From assembly GCF_011250565.1 (NCBI RefSeq), contig NZ_JAANMS010000005.1, positions 62,001 through 126,000 of the forward strand: a stretch of DNA of 64,000 nucleotides, read 5' to 3'. This stretch comes from Nocardioides sp. IC4_145. Its GTDB lineage: Bacteria; Actinomycetota; Actinomycetes; Propionibacteriales; Nocardioidaceae. Of this stretch, positions 53,443 through 61,739 are shown in pieces (positions within the stretch are counted from its first letter, which is position 1; every line of letters begins with the position of its first letter). Position numbers and translations under genes: made by a program. The notes beneath the pieces are model-generated. The model had not been told where the DNA came from and ran no database searches. It saw only the letters and a list, made by a program, of their open reading frames with translations.

Positions 53443-55998
53443 ATGCCTGGAACGAACCTCACCCGGGACGAGGCCGCCACCCGCGCCGCCCTCCTGGACG
53501 TCACGTCGTACACCATCGACCTGGACCTCACCGGCGCCACCGCGACCGATGCGAGCACCTTCGGCTCGACCACCACCCTCGAGTTCACCTGCCGCGAGCC
53601 GGGAGCGGAGACGTTCGCCGACCTCGTCGACGCCACCGTGCACGAGATCACCCTGAACGGCGAGAGCCTCGACCCCGCGACGGCGTACGCCGACAGCCGG
53701 ATCACCCTCACCGGGCTGCAGGAGACGAACACGCTGGTCGTCCGGGCCGACTGCACCTACTCCCACACCGGGGAGGGCCTGCACCGCTTCGTGGACCCCG
53801 CGGACGACCGGGTCTACCTCTACTCGCAGTTCGAGGTGCCGGACGCCCGCCGGGTCTTCACCACCTTCGAGCAGCCCGACCTCAAGGCGCCGTTCACGTT
53901 CCGGGTCTCCGCGCCGGCGCACTGGGCCGTGGTGTCCAACTCCCCCACGCCCGAGCCGCGCCCGCTCGCGGAGGGCACCGCGGTCTGGCAGTTCGAGCCG
54001 ACCAAGCCGATGTCGACGTACATCACCGCGATCGTCGCCGGCGAGTATCACGCCGAGCACGACGTCTACGAGGGCAAGCACGGCTCGATCCCGCTGGGCC
54101 ACTACTGCCGACAGTCGCTCGTCGAGCACATGGACACCGACGAGCTGGTGAAGCTCACCAAGCAGAGCTTCGCGTTCTTCGAGGAGAAGTTCGACTACCC
54201 CTACCCGTTCGGCAAGTACGACCAGCTCTACGTGCCGGAGTACAACATGGGCGCGATGGAGAACGCCGGGTGCGTGACGCTCCGCGACGAGTACCTCCCG
54301 CGCAGCCGCCAGCCGCGGTCGTTCTACGAGTTCCGCACCTCCGTCATCACCCACGAGATGGCACACATGTGGTTCGGCGACCTCGTGACGATGAAGTGGT
54401 GGGACGACCTCTGGCTCAACGAGTCGTTCGCCGAGTGGGCCTGCTACTGGTGCGAGGCCGAGGCCACCGAGTTCGACGACGCGTGGACCGGCTTCGCGAA
54501 CGCCCGCAAGCAGACCGGCTACCGCGCCGACCAGCTGCCCTCGACCCACCCGATCGCGGCCGACAACGTCGACCTGCACGCGGTCGAGGTCAACTTCGAC
54601 ATGATCACCTACGCCAAGGGCGCCTCGGTGCTCAAGCAGCTGGTCGCCTGGGTGGGTCTCGACCCGTTCGTGGCCGGTCTGCGCCAGTACTTCAAGGACC
54701 ACGCGTTCTCCAACGCGACCTTCGCCGACCTGCTCGCCGCGCTCGAGAAGTCCTCGGGCCGCGAGCTCAAGGGCTGGGCGCAGGAGTGGCTCCAGACGGC
54801 CGGCGTCAACACGCTCGCGCCGCGCTTCGAGCTCGACGACCAGGGTCGCTACGCGTCGTTCTCGGTCGAGCAGTCCGCCCACCCGGACTGGCCGACGCTG
54901 CGCCGCCACCGCCTGGGCATCGGCCTGTACGACGAGCGCGACGGCGGGTTGGTCCGTCGCCAGTACGTCGAGGTCGACGTCGAGGGCGCCTCGACCGCGA
55001 TCGAGGAGCTCGTCGGCGTGGAGCAGCCCGCGCTGCTGCTGCTCAACGACGAGGACCACGCCTACGCCAAGATCCGCCTCGACGAGCGGTCGCTGCAGAC
55101 CGTGATCGGTGGGCTGTCGAGGCTCGAGGACTCGCTGCCCCGGGCCGTCGCCTGGACCGCCACGTGGGACATGACCCGCGACGGCGAGATGGCCGCCACC
55201 GACTGGGTGCGCCTGGTGCTGGCCAACATCGGCCAGGAGACCGACGCCTGGGGCGTCACGCGGATCCCCGCGTCGACCGCGCTGGCCGTCGAGCTCTACT
55301 CCGACCCGGCCGGTCGCGCCGCGCTCAAGGGCGAGTGGGAGTCCGGCCTGCGCGAGCTGCTGCTCGCCGCCGAGGCCGGCAGCGACCACCAGCTCACCTT
55401 CGCCCGGTCCTACGCGCTCGCCGCGCACTCCGACCAGGCGGTCGCCGACCTGCGCGGCCTGCTCGACGGGTCGTTCGCCGTGGAGGGCCTCGCGGTCGAC
55501 CAGGACCTGCGCTGGGCGCTGGTGACGAACCTGGCCCGCCTCGGCGTCTTCACCGACGCCGACATCGACGCCGAGCTCGACCGCGACCCGACCAGCGCCG
55601 GCCGCGAGAAGGCCGCCGCCGCGCGGGTCGCCCAGCCGACCGCCGAGGCCAAGGAGGCCGGCTGGGCCGCGATCATGGACCCCGCCACCCCGAACGAGAC
55701 CTCGCGCGAGATGGTGCTGTCGATCTTCCGCCCCGGCCAGGTCGAGGTCGCGGCGCCGTACCTCGAGAAGTACCTCGAGGCCGCGGAGACCGCCATCGAC
55801 CGCCTCGGCTTCCACAAGGGCTCGGTCGTCCTCGAGCACGGCTTCCCGCGACTCCTGGCCTCCCCCGAGACCGTCGCGCGCCTGGACGCCTGGCTCGCGG
55901 ACAACACCGCCCCCAAGGGCGCCCAGCGGTACGTCGGCGAGGCCCGCGCCGAGCTCGCCCGCGCCCTCACCGCCCAGGAGCGCGACGCCCGCGCCTGA
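53443..55998 (+). CDS. pepN: Aminopeptidase N (M1 family)
   Basis: 851 residues. GAMEN exopeptidase motif at 270-274; zinc site HEMAH (H304, E305, H308) with the third ligand E327 in LWLNESFAEW. The C-terminal half is the ERAP-like helical domain. Cytoplasmic; trims N-terminal residues from peptides made by Clp and the proteasome. The ATG at 53443 (MPGTNLTRDEA) is chosen because CAGGAT sits 7 nt upstream and similarity starts there. An imperfect palindrome at 53401-53426 just upstream may be regulatory. Confidence 0.95.
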   Translation: MPGTNLTRDEAATRAALLDVTSYTIDLDLTGATATDASTFGSTTTLEFTCREPGAETFADLVDATVHEITLNGESLDPATAYADSRITLTGLQETNTLVVRADCTYSHTGEGLHRFVDPADDRVYLYSQFEVPDARRVFTTFEQPDLKAPFTFRVSAPAHWAVVSNSPTPEPRPLAEGTAVWQFEPTKPMSTYITAIVAGEYHAEHDVYEGKHGSIPLGHYCRQSLVEHMDTDELVKLTKQSFAFFEEKFDYPYPFGKYDQLYVPEYNMGAMENAGCVTLRDEYLPRSRQPRSFYEFRTSVITHEMAHMWFGDLVTMKWWDDLWLNESFAEWACYWCEAEATEFDDAWTGFANARKQTGYRADQLPSTHPIAADNVDLHAVEVNFDMITYAKGASVLKQLVAWVGLDPFVAGLRQYFKDHAFSNATFADLLAALEKSSGRELKGWAQEWLQTAGVNTLAPRFELDDQGRYASFSVEQSAHPDWPTLRRHRLGIGLYDERDGGLVRRQYVEVDVEGASTAIEELVGVEQPALLLLNDEDHAYAKIRLDERSLQTVIGGLSRLEDSLPRAVAWTATWDMTRDGEMAATDWVRLVLANIGQETDAWGVTRIPASTALAVELYSDPAGRAALKGEWESGLRELLLAAEAGSDHQLTFARSYALAAHSDQAVADLRGLLDGSFAVEGLAVDQDLRWALVTNLARLGVFTDADIDAELDRDPTSAGREKAAAARVAQPTAEAKEAGWAAIMDPATPNETSREMVLSIFRPGQVEVAAPYLEKYLEAAETAIDRLGFHKGSVVLEHGFPRLLASPETVARLDAWLADNTAPKGAQRYVGEARAELARALTAQERDARA

Positions 55999-56020
55999 CG
56001 CGTCCCGCACGAACGACCGG

Positions 56021-56052
56021 ACGGCCGGCCTCCCTCAGGGGAGGCCGGCCGT
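56021..56052 (+). terminator. pepN terminator
   Basis: Perfect 14-bp arms ACGGCCGGCCTCCC/GGGAGGCCGGCCGT with loop TCAG, 22 nt past the pepN stop. Confidence 0.85.
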
Positions 56053-56070
56053 TCGCCGTCCGACCACCCC

Positions 56071-56325
56071 GCCGAGGTGGCACCCCGGCAGGGTCGAGGT
56101 GGCACTCCTGCAGGGTCGAGGTGGCACCCCCGCAGGGTCCAGGTGGCACCCCCGCAGGGTCGAGGTGGCACTCCTGCAGGATTGAGGAGGAACACCTGTG
56201 CACGTGCCACTTCCGCCCTGCGCACGTGCCACCTCGGCCCTGCGCACGTGCCACCTCGGCCCTGCGCATGCGCCACCTCGGCCCTGCGCATGCGCCACCT
56301 CGGCCCTGCGCACGCGCCGCCTCGG
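56071..56325. repeat. Bipartite 22-bp tandem repeat array 2
   Basis: This fills the gap between the pepN terminator and DUF5130, which converge here. Five 22-bp units start at 56071, 56093, 56115, 56137 and 56159 (core GAGGTGGCAC and GCAGG), then a degenerate unit at about 56181. The opposite orientation follows from a partial unit near 56203 and full units at 56216, 56238, 56260, 56282 and 56304 (CCCTGCGCA then GCCACCTCGG). Neighbouring units share variants (two ACGTG, two ATGCG, one ACGCG), which points to local duplication. It has the same plan and period as the array at 2742-3008, with different variable positions. Confidence 0.93.
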
Positions 56326-56335
56326 CGCGGGGCGG

Positions 56336-56734
56336 TCAGGCGTCGCGGGCGTGCAGCGTCTGCGGCGGGCGGGCGTGGTCGGCGAGCATGTGGATGCCGC
56401 GGACCAGGCCGCCGACGAGGTCGTCCTCGGCGAACGCCTGCTGCATGTGCAGGGCCGCGAGCTCGACCTCCTTGTCGGTGAGCGTGCGGCGCACCCACCC
56501 GCCGGTGACGATCTCGAGCGCCCGAGCGGTGGGGTCGACCAGCACCAGGATGCTGCGGGCCGGCGCGACCAGCGAGTTGTGCAGCTGGGTGGCGAACGCG
56601 CGCGGGTCGCCCTCCGCCCTACCGAGGAAGACGGAGAACTCCACGCGCGAGTGACGCTCGGCCGCGCGGATCGCCTCGTCGAGGCGGGTCCGTTGGGCCT
56701 CGGTCAGCAGCTCACCAGCGGGCACTGGCGCCAC
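56336..56734 (-). CDS. DUF5130 (TPM-like) family protein
   Basis: 132 residues. Blocks LTEAQRTRLDEAIRAAERHSRVEFSVF, LHNSLVAPARSILVLVDP and a helical C-terminus match the DUF5130 family, whose fold resembles TPM phosphatase domains. No function is known. The GTG at 56734 overlaps the upstream membrane-protein gene by 23 nt; an in-frame GTG at 56725 would shorten the overlap and cannot be excluded. Confidence 0.8.
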   Translation of the reverse strand: MAPVPAGELLTEAQRTRLDEAIRAAERHSRVEFSVFLGRAEGDPRAFATQLHNSLVAPARSILVLVDPTARALEIVTGGWVRRTLTDKEVELAALHMQQAFAEDDLVGGLVRGIHMLADHARPPQTLHARDA

Positions 56735-57074
56735 CGGCCTGCGACTGGTCGCCGTCGGGGCCGGCCAGCTCGGAGGTCGTCTTGCGCGGGCCGCCGATCC
56801 ACTGGTCCTCGACGGTGGCCGAACCGGCGGAGACGCGCTCGCCGCGGGCGATCGCCGGGAGGTACACGGCGGCCCAGATCAGCACGAAGAGCAGCAGCGG
56901 GATGCCGACGAAGATCAGCAGCGCCTCGAGCGTGCTGACCGGGTCCGGGTCGGACCAGCCCTCGGGCACGTCCGCGGTGGCCGGAGCGGCCAGCACGACG
57001 CCGGAGGTCAGGACGACGAGGAGGCCGGCGAGCAGGGCGGCGGCGCGACGAAGGAGGCTGGTCGAAGCGGTCAC
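56712..57074 (-). CDS. Small membrane protein of unknown function upstream of DUF5130
   Basis: 120 residues. Signal-like helix (about 7-28, ending ATA), a short acidic outer segment (DVPEGWSDPDPV), a second helix (about 45-63, LLIFVGIPLLLFVLIWAAVYL) and a cytoplasmic Gly/Ser tail. Not recognised beyond co-occurrence with DUF5130. The GTG has TACCCT 6 nt upstream (leaderless). The overlap with DUF5130 implies coupled translation. Confidence 0.75.
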   Translation of the reverse strand: MTASTSLLRRAAALLAGLLVVLTSGVVLAAPATADVPEGWSDPDPVSTLEALLIFVGIPLLLFVLIWAAVYLPAIARGERVSAGSATVEDQWIGGPRKTTSELAGPDGDQSQAGGASARW

Positions 57075-57080
57075 GGGGCC

Positions 57081-57086
57081 AGGGTA
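57081..57086 (-). promoter_or_regulatory. -10 box for the leaderless membrane protein/DUF5130 pair
   Basis: TACCCT on the minus strand, 6 nt before GTG. Confidence 0.6.
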
Positions 57087-57188
57087 TCGGCACCTCCCGA
57101 CGCACCCCGAGCGGCGTCCGGTCGGATGGGTCACACCGGGCCGCGAGCCCTTCGGCAGCCCCCGGGCGACCTGTTAGACATGGCCCCC

Positions 57189-58223
57189 ATGTTCTCCGCG
57201 TCTCCCGGGTATCCCGCCGCCGCCGACCCCTGCGAGGAGGGCCAGCAGACCTGCGAGGTCGCCCTCAAGTGGTTCGGCAACGACACGGTCGCCGAGGTCG
57301 CCGACGTCATCATCGGCAAACCGCTCGCGATCACCGGCCTGCTGGTCCTGGGCCTGGTCGTCCGCTGGGCCCTGCACAAGCTCGTCGACCGCCTCGTCGC
57401 GAGCGCCGAGGACGGCGTGCTGCCCGACCGGGTCACCCGGCTCCCGCGCCGCGGCCGGGCCGTGAACGTCGTGGCGGCCCGGGACGCGGCGACGCAGACA
57501 CGTCGCGTGCAGCGCGCCAAGACGATGGGCGACCTGCTCAAGAGCGTCATCACCGGCATCCTGGTCGCGATCATCGGCACGATGGTGCTCTCGGAGCTGG
57601 GGGTGAACATCGCCCCGATCATCGCCAGCGCCGGCATCGTCGGCGTCGCGCTCGGCTTCGGCGCCCAGTCGCTGGTGAAGGACTTCCTGTCGGGGATCTT
57701 CATGATCTTCGAGGACCAGTACGGCGTCGGCGACGTCGTCGACCTGGGTGACGCCGTCGGCACGGTGGAGGCGGTCTCGCTGCGGGTCACCCGGCTCCGG
57801 TCGCTCGACGGCACCGTCTGGTACGTGCCCAACGGGGAGGTCCTCCGGGTGGGCAACCTCAGCCAGAACTGGTCGCGCGCCGTCATCGACGTGGGGGTCG
57901 CCTACAACACCGACCTCACCCTGGCCAAGCAGGTACTGGCCGAGGTCGGTAGGAGCATGTGGGAGGACGAGGACTACCGCCACCTGCTCATCGAGGAGCC
58001 GGAGGTGACCGGCGTGGAGATGCTTGCCGCGGACTCGATCAACCTGCGGATCATGGTCAAGACCGTGCCGCTGGAGAACTGGGCCGTCGCCCGCGAGCTG
58101 CGGCAGCGGATCAAGTCCCGCTTCGACCACGAGGGCATCGAGATCCCCTTCGCCCAGCGGGTGGTGTGGCACCGCGAGGAGTCCCGGGCCGGCGGCGGCC
58201 GCAGCTCCGACGAGGACGCCTGA
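57189..58223 (+). CDS. Mechanosensitive ion channel, MscS family
   Basis: 344 residues with about three membrane helices. TM3 pore helix and beta domain: GIVGVALGFGAQSLVKDFLSGIFMIFEDQYGVGDVVDL, then WYVPNGEVLRVGNLSQ. It releases solutes on hypo-osmotic shock. The start is uncertain: ATG at 57189 has TAGACA 8 nt before it, whereas ATG at 57180 would overlap that box, so 57189 is used. A strong palindromic terminator follows. Confidence 0.9.
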   Translation: MFSASPGYPAAADPCEEGQQTCEVALKWFGNDTVAEVADVIIGKPLAITGLLVLGLVVRWALHKLVDRLVASAEDGVLPDRVTRLPRRGRAVNVVAARDAATQTRRVQRAKTMGDLLKSVITGILVAIIGTMVLSELGVNIAPIIASAGIVGVALGFGAQSLVKDFLSGIFMIFEDQYGVGDVVDLGDAVGTVEAVSLRVTRLRSLDGTVWYVPNGEVLRVGNLSQNWSRAVIDVGVAYNTDLTLAKQVLAEVGRSMWEDEDYRHLLIEEPEVTGVEMLAADSINLRIMVKTVPLENWAVARELRQRIKSRFDHEGIEIPFAQRVVWHREESRAGGGRSSDEDA

Positions 58224-58270
58224 GCACACGGCCCGCACCACACGGCGTACGACACGACGTACGACACGAC

Positions 58271-58304
58271 GACGGCCCGCCCGGATCGATCCGGGCGGGC
58301 CGTC
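58271..58304. terminator. Bidirectional terminator between mscS-type gene and osmC
   Basis: Perfect 17-bp inverted repeat GACGGCCCGCCCGGATC and complement, between convergent genes. Two 12-bp direct repeats (CGTACGACACGA, 58246-58269) precede it. Confidence 0.88.
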
Positions 58305-58330
58305 GCGCGTCGTGCGTCGGGTGCTGGGGG

Positions 58331-58759
58331 TCAGCCCTTGAGCGAGGCGTCCAGCGTGATGGTCGTGCCGGCGAGCGCCTGGCTGACCGGGCAGCCCTCC
58401 TTGGCGCCGTTGGCGGCCTCGACGAACTGCTCCTCGCTGACGCCTTCGACCGTGCCGACGACGGTCAGCTTGATGCCGGTGATGCCGGTGCCCGGGGTCA
58501 GCTCGACCTCGGCGCTGGTCTCGAGGGTGGTCGGCGGGGTGCCCGCCTTGGACAGCGCGGCGGACAGCGCCATCGAGAAGCACGAGGAGTGCGCGGCGGC
58601 GATGAGCTCCTCGGGGCTGGTCTTGCCGTTGGCCGACTCCGCTCGGGACGGCCAGGAGACGTCGAAGGTCCCCACGCCGGAGGACTGGAGCTCCACGGAG
58701 CCGGAGCCCTCCTGGAGGGAGCCCTGCCAGGTGGTCTGCGCGGTACGCGTCGTTGCCAT
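58331..58759 (-). CDS. OsmC/Ohr family peroxiredoxin
   Basis: 142 residues. Peroxidatic cysteine in AAHSSCFSMALS and resolving cysteine in EGCPVSQAL; NGKTSPEELIAAAHSSC is the OsmC-type signature. It reduces organic hydroperoxides. The ATG at 58759 has AGGAG upstream; the frame continues to 58867 but that part has no similarity. Confidence 0.93.
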   Translation of the reverse strand: MATTRTAQTTWQGSLQEGSGSVELQSSGVGTFDVSWPSRAESANGKTSPEELIAAAHSSCFSMALSAALSKAGTPPTTLETSAEVELTPGTGITGIKLTVVGTVEGVSEEQFVEAANGAKEGCPVSQALAGTTITLDASLKG

Positions 58760-58859
58760 GCGTCGATCACTCCTGTGCTTGGTGCGGCTTGAGGTCTGGT
58801 CGATCGCGAGTCTGGCACGCGGATTCAACGGGCTGGACGGGCGTCGGCAGAATGGACGC

Positions 58860-59252
58860 GTGACCACGTTCTACGAGGAGATCGGCGGCTTCGAGACGTT
58901 CCGGCGGATCGTTGCGAAGTTCTACGAGGGCGTGGCGACCGACGAGGTGCTGCGGCCGATGTACCCGGAGGAGGACCTCGGCCCCGCCGAGGAGCGGTTC
59001 CTGCTCTTCCTCGTGCAGTACTGGGGTGGCCCCACGACGTACTCCGAGAACCGTGGGCACCCGCGCCTGCGCATGCGGCACGCGCCGTTCAAGGTGACGC
59101 CGGAGTCGAAGGACCACTGGCTCCAGCACTTCCGCGCCGGCCTGGACTCCGTCGACCTCACGCCGGAGCAGGACGCGCAGTTCTGGGAGTACGTCACCCA
59201 CGCCGCGCAGTTCATGGTCAACACCTTCGACGAGCCGCCCGCCGCGACGTGA
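58860..59252 (+). CDS. glbO: Group II truncated hemoglobin GlbO
   Basis: 130 residues. Proximal His H74 in RLRMRHAPF, Tyr-B10 Y22 (AKFYEGV) and Trp-G8 W87 (DHWLQHF), the trHbO hallmark. Very close to M. tuberculosis GlbO, including VLRPMYPEEDLGPAEERF and QYWGGPTTYSENRGHPRLR. Binds O2; proposed roles are oxygen delivery and peroxide/NO chemistry. GTG start; a CAGAAT box lies 6 nt upstream. The neighbouring OsmC gene also belongs to oxidative defence. Confidence 0.94.
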   Translation: MTTFYEEIGGFETFRRIVAKFYEGVATDEVLRPMYPEEDLGPAEERFLLFLVQYWGGPTTYSENRGHPRLRMRHAPFKVTPESKDHWLQHFRAGLDSVDLTPEQDAQFWEYVTHAAQFMVNTFDEPPAAT

Positions 59253-59270
59253 CCTCCGGACCGGCGCCGC

Positions 59271-59957
59271 TCAGCCGGTGACCGCGGGGTCGAGGAAGTC
59301 GAGGTCGTCGGCCAGCTCGGGACGTACGTCGCCGCGCGACCCGACCCAGCCGACCCCCGCCTCGTAGCGCCGAACGACCCGCGCCGGGTTGCCGGCCACC
59401 ACCGCGTGGTCCTCGACGACGCCGCGCACGATCGACCCGGCCGCCACCACCACGTTGCGACCCAGCCGGGTCCCGGGCAGCAGGACGGCGTGGTGGCCGA
59501 TCCACGAGCCGGCGCCGACGACCACCGGGTCGGACGGTCCGAACTGCGCGCCGATCGGCCGGTCCGGCACCTGGTAGCCGTGGCTGGCGTCCGTGATGAA
59601 GACGCCCTGCCCGCAGAACACGTCGTCGCCCATCTCGACCGACTCGTGGGCCGTGATGCTGGTCCGCGCGCCCAGGATGCACCGGTCGCCGATGACCAGC
59701 CCTCGCGGCGGCAGCACCTGCTCCCCCACGCCCCAACCCACCGACAACGTCACCTGGCGCCCGACCAGCGTCCCGGCACCGAGGTGGATCGAGGACGGGT
59801 TGAGGATCGTCGCCGGCGGGAAGTCGATGCACGACCCCGCCCCGAACGACCCGAACTCCTCCGCCGCGCGCGTCCCCGGCACGATCTCCCCCGCCCGGTC
59901 CACCCACCGCCACCCGGCGTGGACGACTCGGTTCATCAGGCGGGCGGCTGGATGCAC
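59271..59957 (-). CDS. Left-handed beta-helix (hexapeptide) acyltransferase
   Basis: 228 residues. Hexapeptide repeats (IHLGAGTLVGRQVTLS, VIGDRCILGARTSI, VVVGAGSWIGHHAVLLPGT) with a catalytic-type His in ITDASHGYQ. It ends VVAGNPARVVRRYE, typical of NeuD/WbbJ-like O-acetyltransferases; probably modifies a surface sugar. The GTG at 59957 is chosen for TAGGGT 7 nt upstream; the frame stays open to 60227 only through the repeat element. Confidence 0.87.
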   Translation of the reverse strand: MHPAARLMNRVVHAGWRWVDRAGEIVPGTRAAEEFGSFGAGSCIDFPPATILNPSSIHLGAGTLVGRQVTLSVGWGVGEQVLPPRGLVIGDRCILGARTSITAHESVEMGDDVFCGQGVFITDASHGYQVPDRPIGAQFGPSDPVVVGAGSWIGHHAVLLPGTRLGRNVVVAAGSIVRGVVEDHAVVAGNPARVVRRYEAGVGWVGSRGDVRPELADDLDFLDPAVTG

Positions 59958-59964
59958 GCGCCGG

Positions 59965-59970
59965 ACCCTA
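59965..59970 (-). promoter_or_regulatory. -10 box for the leaderless acyltransferase gene
   Basis: TAGGGT on the minus strand, 7 nt before GTG. Confidence 0.6.
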
Positions 59971-59980
59971 GCGCCCGTCA

Positions 59981-60047
59981 GCTGGTTGAGGAGGCCGGCC
60001 ACGGCCGTCGGCTGGTCGAGGAGGCCGGCCACGGCCGTCTCGAAACC
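59981..60047. repeat. Tandem REP-like element
   Basis: Two copies with a 30-bp period: 59981-60009 (truncated) and 60011-60047 (complete). Each opens GCTGGTYGAGGAGGCCGGCC; the complete copy ends CTCGAAACC. The inner GGCCGGCCACGGCC folds on itself. The rest of the gap to 60227 shows only the promoter of the next gene. Confidence 0.8.
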
Positions 60048-60197
60048 CGCCGGGCCGATCGACCACGGGGCGCCGGCACGTCGCCCGGCGGTGGATGTAA
60101 CGCCGGACGGGGTCCGCGACAGGAAGCGGTGGAGCACCGACGCCCTCTGCGAGCCGCGCAGGGCGCACGGGCTGCGCACGGTGGCGCGCTCGGGCGC

Positions 60198-60203
60198 TAC
60201 CGT
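60198..60203 (+). promoter_or_regulatory. Candidate -10 box of the membrane protein/sigma factor pair
   Basis: TACCGT about 24 nt before ATG 60228, which has GGAGG 9 nt upstream; a short leader of about 18 nt. Confidence 0.4.
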
Positions 60204-60227
60204 TCGAGTGAACGGAGGCGGCGGCAC

Positions 60228-61130
60228 ATGGCACGACCCAGGACGGACCGGTTGCGGGTGGACCCGCCGGCGACCGCGCCCGACGACGCCTTCATCACCC
60301 GCCTCGCGAACCTTGCGGCCGCCTCGGCACCCACGGCCGCACCCGCCGGTCGGTCCCCGTGGATCCGCACGAGTGTCGTGGCGGGCACCGTCCTGGCGCT
60401 CGCGGGCAGCGGCGCCGCCATCGCCGCGGTCGTCGAGCAGCAGCGCTCGGCCCCCGAGGCCCCGCCCCCGACCCAGGCGCCGACCCAGGTCCCGAGCGAC
60501 GTACCAGGCGTCCCCGACGGGTCCGGCGCGTCCGAGCCCGGCGACACGCGCTCCGACGGCGACGGTGGGCCGAGTGCTCGGCCCTCGCGCTCGCCCTCTG
60601 CTGGGGCGTCATCGTCGGCGCAGAGCGGTGCACCCGGTCAGTCCGGCGACGCACCCGGCCAGTCCGGCACGCTGCCCTCCCCCGTCCCCACATCGGTCAC
60701 CCCGCCCGGGCTCGGCAACGGCCCCGGCAACGGCCCGGGGAACGGCAACGGGAACGGCAACGGGAACGGGAACGGCCCGGGCAGCAACCCCGGCCTCGGC
60801 CAGGGACAGGGCGGCGGCCAGTCCAACGGCCAGGGCCCTGGCACGGGCAACCCGGCGAACAACGGCCAGGGCAACAGCGGTGGCCAGGGCAGCGGCAACC
60901 CTGGCGGCTCCGGCAACCCCGCCCCCGGCAGCGGCGGTCCCGGCAACGGGAACGGGAACGGGAACGGGAACGCCCCAGGCGGCCCCGGCAGTGGCAACCA
61001 GGGCAACCAGGGCAACCAGGGCAACCAGGCGGACGGCAACGGGCAGGGCACCGGGCAGGGCAACGGCGGCAAGGGCGGCAAGGGCGGCTCGACCAACGGG
61101 GACCGTGGTTGGACGCCGACGACGAGCTGA
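60228..61130 (+). CDS. Single-pass membrane protein with Gly/Asn-rich outer domain
   Basis: 300 residues. A short cytoplasmic segment (1-48, with DDAFITRLANLAAAS), one membrane helix (about 49-68), then a Pro/Ser linker and a long Gly-Asn-Gln-rich tail with GNGNGNGN, NQGNQGNQGN and GQGTGQGNGGKGGKGG runs. No enzyme domain. The next gene is an ECF sigma factor that starts inside its 3' end, so the short cytoplasmic part may act as an anti-sigma, though it lacks a zinc anti-sigma motif. An alternative is a surface-exposed structural protein. Confidence 0.75.
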   Translation: MARPRTDRLRVDPPATAPDDAFITRLANLAAASAPTAAPAGRSPWIRTSVVAGTVLALAGSGAAIAAVVEQQRSAPEAPPPTQAPTQVPSDVPGVPDGSGASEPGDTRSDGDGGPSARPSRSPSAGASSSAQSGAPGQSGDAPGQSGTLPSPVPTSVTPPGLGNGPGNGPGNGNGNGNGNGNGPGSNPGLGQGQGGGQSNGQGPGTGNPANNGQGNSGGQGSGNPGGSGNPAPGSGGPGNGNGNGNGNAPGGPGSGNQGNQGNQGNQADGNGQGTGQGNGGKGGKGGSTNGDRGWTPTTS

Positions 61131-61690
61131 TCGAGCGCGCGAAGCGCGGTGACCAGGACGCCTGGCGCGAGCTGTACGTCGAGCACGGCGGCCGGCTCGT
61201 GGTGTGGCTCCAGGTGCGACCCTCCGGCGACTCGGCGATGGCGGCCGAGGACGTCGCGAGCGAGGCGTGGCTGACGGCGGCGACGAAGATCCACGAGTTC
61301 ACCGGCACCGGCGAGCAGTTCGCGGGCTGGCTGTTCGGCATCGCCCGCAACCTCGGGATGAACGCACGCCGCAAGACCGACCGGCGGCGCACGGACCCGG
61401 TCGGCGAGGACGGCGTCCACGAGGCCCACGAGCCCGTCGACGCGCCCGAGGCCTACCTCGTCGGGAAGGACTGGGTACGACAGGTGCTGGCGCAGCTGCC
61501 CCCGCGCGAGCGCGACGTGATCGGCTGCCTGGAGGTCGTGGGCCTCGACGTCGAGGCGACGTCCCGCGCGCTGGGCATCAGCGCGGTCGCCGTGCGCGTC
61601 GCGCGCCACCGCGGCCTGCGGCGGCTGCGCGGCCTCGGGCTGCTCGACCCCGGGTCCGAGGTCGCGACCAGCACCCAGCCGACCACCTGA
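61109..61690 (+). CDS. ECF-type RNA polymerase sigma factor
   Basis: 193 residues. Region 2 (about 1-85; GRLVVWLQVRP, AEDVASEAWLTAATKIHEFTG, FAGWLFGIARN) and region 4 (about 130-180; QVLAQLPPRERDVIGCLEVVGLDVEATSRALGISAVAVRVARHRGLRRLR). The only plausible start is a TTG at 61109 with GGGGA upstream, 22 nt inside the preceding gene, so synthesis is coupled to that membrane protein. TTG and overlap both suggest low, tied expression. Confidence 0.87.
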   Translation: MDADDELIERAKRGDQDAWRELYVEHGGRLVVWLQVRPSGDSAMAAEDVASEAWLTAATKIHEFTGTGEQFAGWLFGIARNLGMNARRKTDRRRTDPVGEDGVHEAHEPVDAPEAYLVGKDWVRQVLAQLPPRERDVIGCLEVVGLDVEATSRALGISAVAVRVARHRGLRRLRGLGLLDPGSEVATSTQPTT

Positions 61691-61717
61691 CCCACGCCCG
61701 GTCCGGACCCAGTCCAG

Positions 61718-61733
61718 CCCGGCTCAGGCCGGG
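61718..61733. terminator. Short hairpin between sigma factor and thioesterase genes
   Basis: CCCGGC/GCCGGG with loop TCAG between convergent genes; only 6 bp. Confidence 0.4.
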
Positions 61734-61739
61734 AACAGC

